Source of the DNA: Rhabdophis nuchalis
Lineage: Eukaryota > Chordata > Lepidosauria > Squamata > Natricidae
Direction: 5' to 3'
NCBI GenBank assembly: GCA_039707465.1
Contig: CM077647.1
Location: 120,322,610 to 120,386,609, forward strand
Length of the DNA stretch: 64,000 nucleotides
Numbering within the stretch: position 1 is the stretch's first letter; each line of letters opens with the position of its first letter. Shown piece after piece: positions 44,926 through 64,000 of the stretch. The translations under genes and the position numbers were made by a program. Below the pieces are notes generated by a model. It ran no database searches. It was not told where the DNA came from and saw nothing but the letters and a program-made list of their open reading frames with translations.

Positions 44926-45463
44926 CATTCCCAGTTACTTTTAATCTCTTTTGAAAGAGACTATTATGGGCATGATACTACTGAAATGTTGCTCTCCTTA
45001 TTTTGGCTTAATGCACCTCTGTAAAAATATAAAGACAAATTCATTTGGCCCTGAACACCTTGTACTTGGCAATAAATTGAATGGCAATTATGTAATACTT
45101 CAAAAAGTGATAATTAAATAACCTATATTAAGTGCTGCAATTGGCTCTTTTCAAAATAATCTGTTCTCTGCTAGGAGAGATGGATCCTAGGAATATCTAC
45201 AGGGCCATTATGAAGAATATTCAATCACCTGGATTCTCTTAGAGTTGGTGCAGTTGAGGCAGCTTTAGCACAATTTGCTTCTGTGGAAATGGATCCTTAG
45301 ATCAATTAACTTTCCACTGTTAGATTCATACCCTTTCTGTTTGGTTAAGGTCTCCAGAGAGATGATAAATACCTACAAGCTTTATCAGAACAAATGCTTA
45401 AAATTGACATCTAATGGTTCTTTTCTTGGGCTTTGTCTTTTAGTAACATACCAAAAATAAGAG

Positions 45464-63999
<18,536 letters not shown>

Positions 64000-64000
64000 T

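Overview
The window looks like nuclear DNA of a squamate reptile, possibly a snake. It holds the 5' half of one vertebrate gene in short exons with GT-AG introns, and young and old copies of CR1, L2 and L1 LINEs, a Gypsy LTR element, a Helitron remnant, hAT-like MITEs and many microsatellites. No prokaryotic genes, operons, CRISPR arrays, tRNA or rRNA genes were seen. Species-level assignment is inference.

Host gene: the only cellular gene recognised is MAP3K14 (NF-kappa-B-inducing kinase, NIK), on the + strand. A CpG-rich, GC-box-containing stretch at about 27.6-28.56 kb is the probable promoter and non-coding first exon. Eight coding exons follow: 45464-45719, 46383-46452, 48059-48272, 49815-50408, 56705-56842, 62055-62184, 63352-63483 and 63875-63979. 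They join in frame to about 546 codons, from the initiator Met through the TRAF3-binding motif, basic region, glycine loop, HGDVK catalytic loop and DFG motif. The rest of the kinase domain and the C-terminal half lie beyond the window.

Upstream region (1-27.5 kb): almost all transposon. A Gypsy-type LTR element on the minus strand (LTRs at 22614-22825 and 1705-1935) has been split twice. A nearly complete L1 (14869-20649, exact 17-bp target duplication) sits in its RT. A roughly 4-kb CR1 (3653-14283) sits in its RNase H region. That CR1 carries an L2 with an intact 1083-codon EN-RT ORF (about 9290-13873) in its ORF1, and an ORF1-only L1-like element (5829-7816, exact 16-bp target duplication) in its endonuclease region. 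Next to the Gypsy element lies a decayed Ingi/Vingi-like non-LTR element (22.86-25.86 kb). Two hAT-like MITEs have recognisable 8-bp target duplications.

Introns of MAP3K14 (28-64 kb): old L2, CR1, Helitron and TIR-element remnants; a second copy of the ORF1-only L1-like element (42954-44925, exact 17-bp duplication); a CR1 carrying an L2 fragment with a 5' inversion (50.97-53.8 kb); and a young L2 inserted into an older L2 (58.2-62.04 kb).

The most novel candidate is the ORF1-only L1-like family. Two copies share the same 5' and 3' ends, lack any ORF2 and have clean target-site duplications. One retains an uninterrupted 284-codon ORF1.
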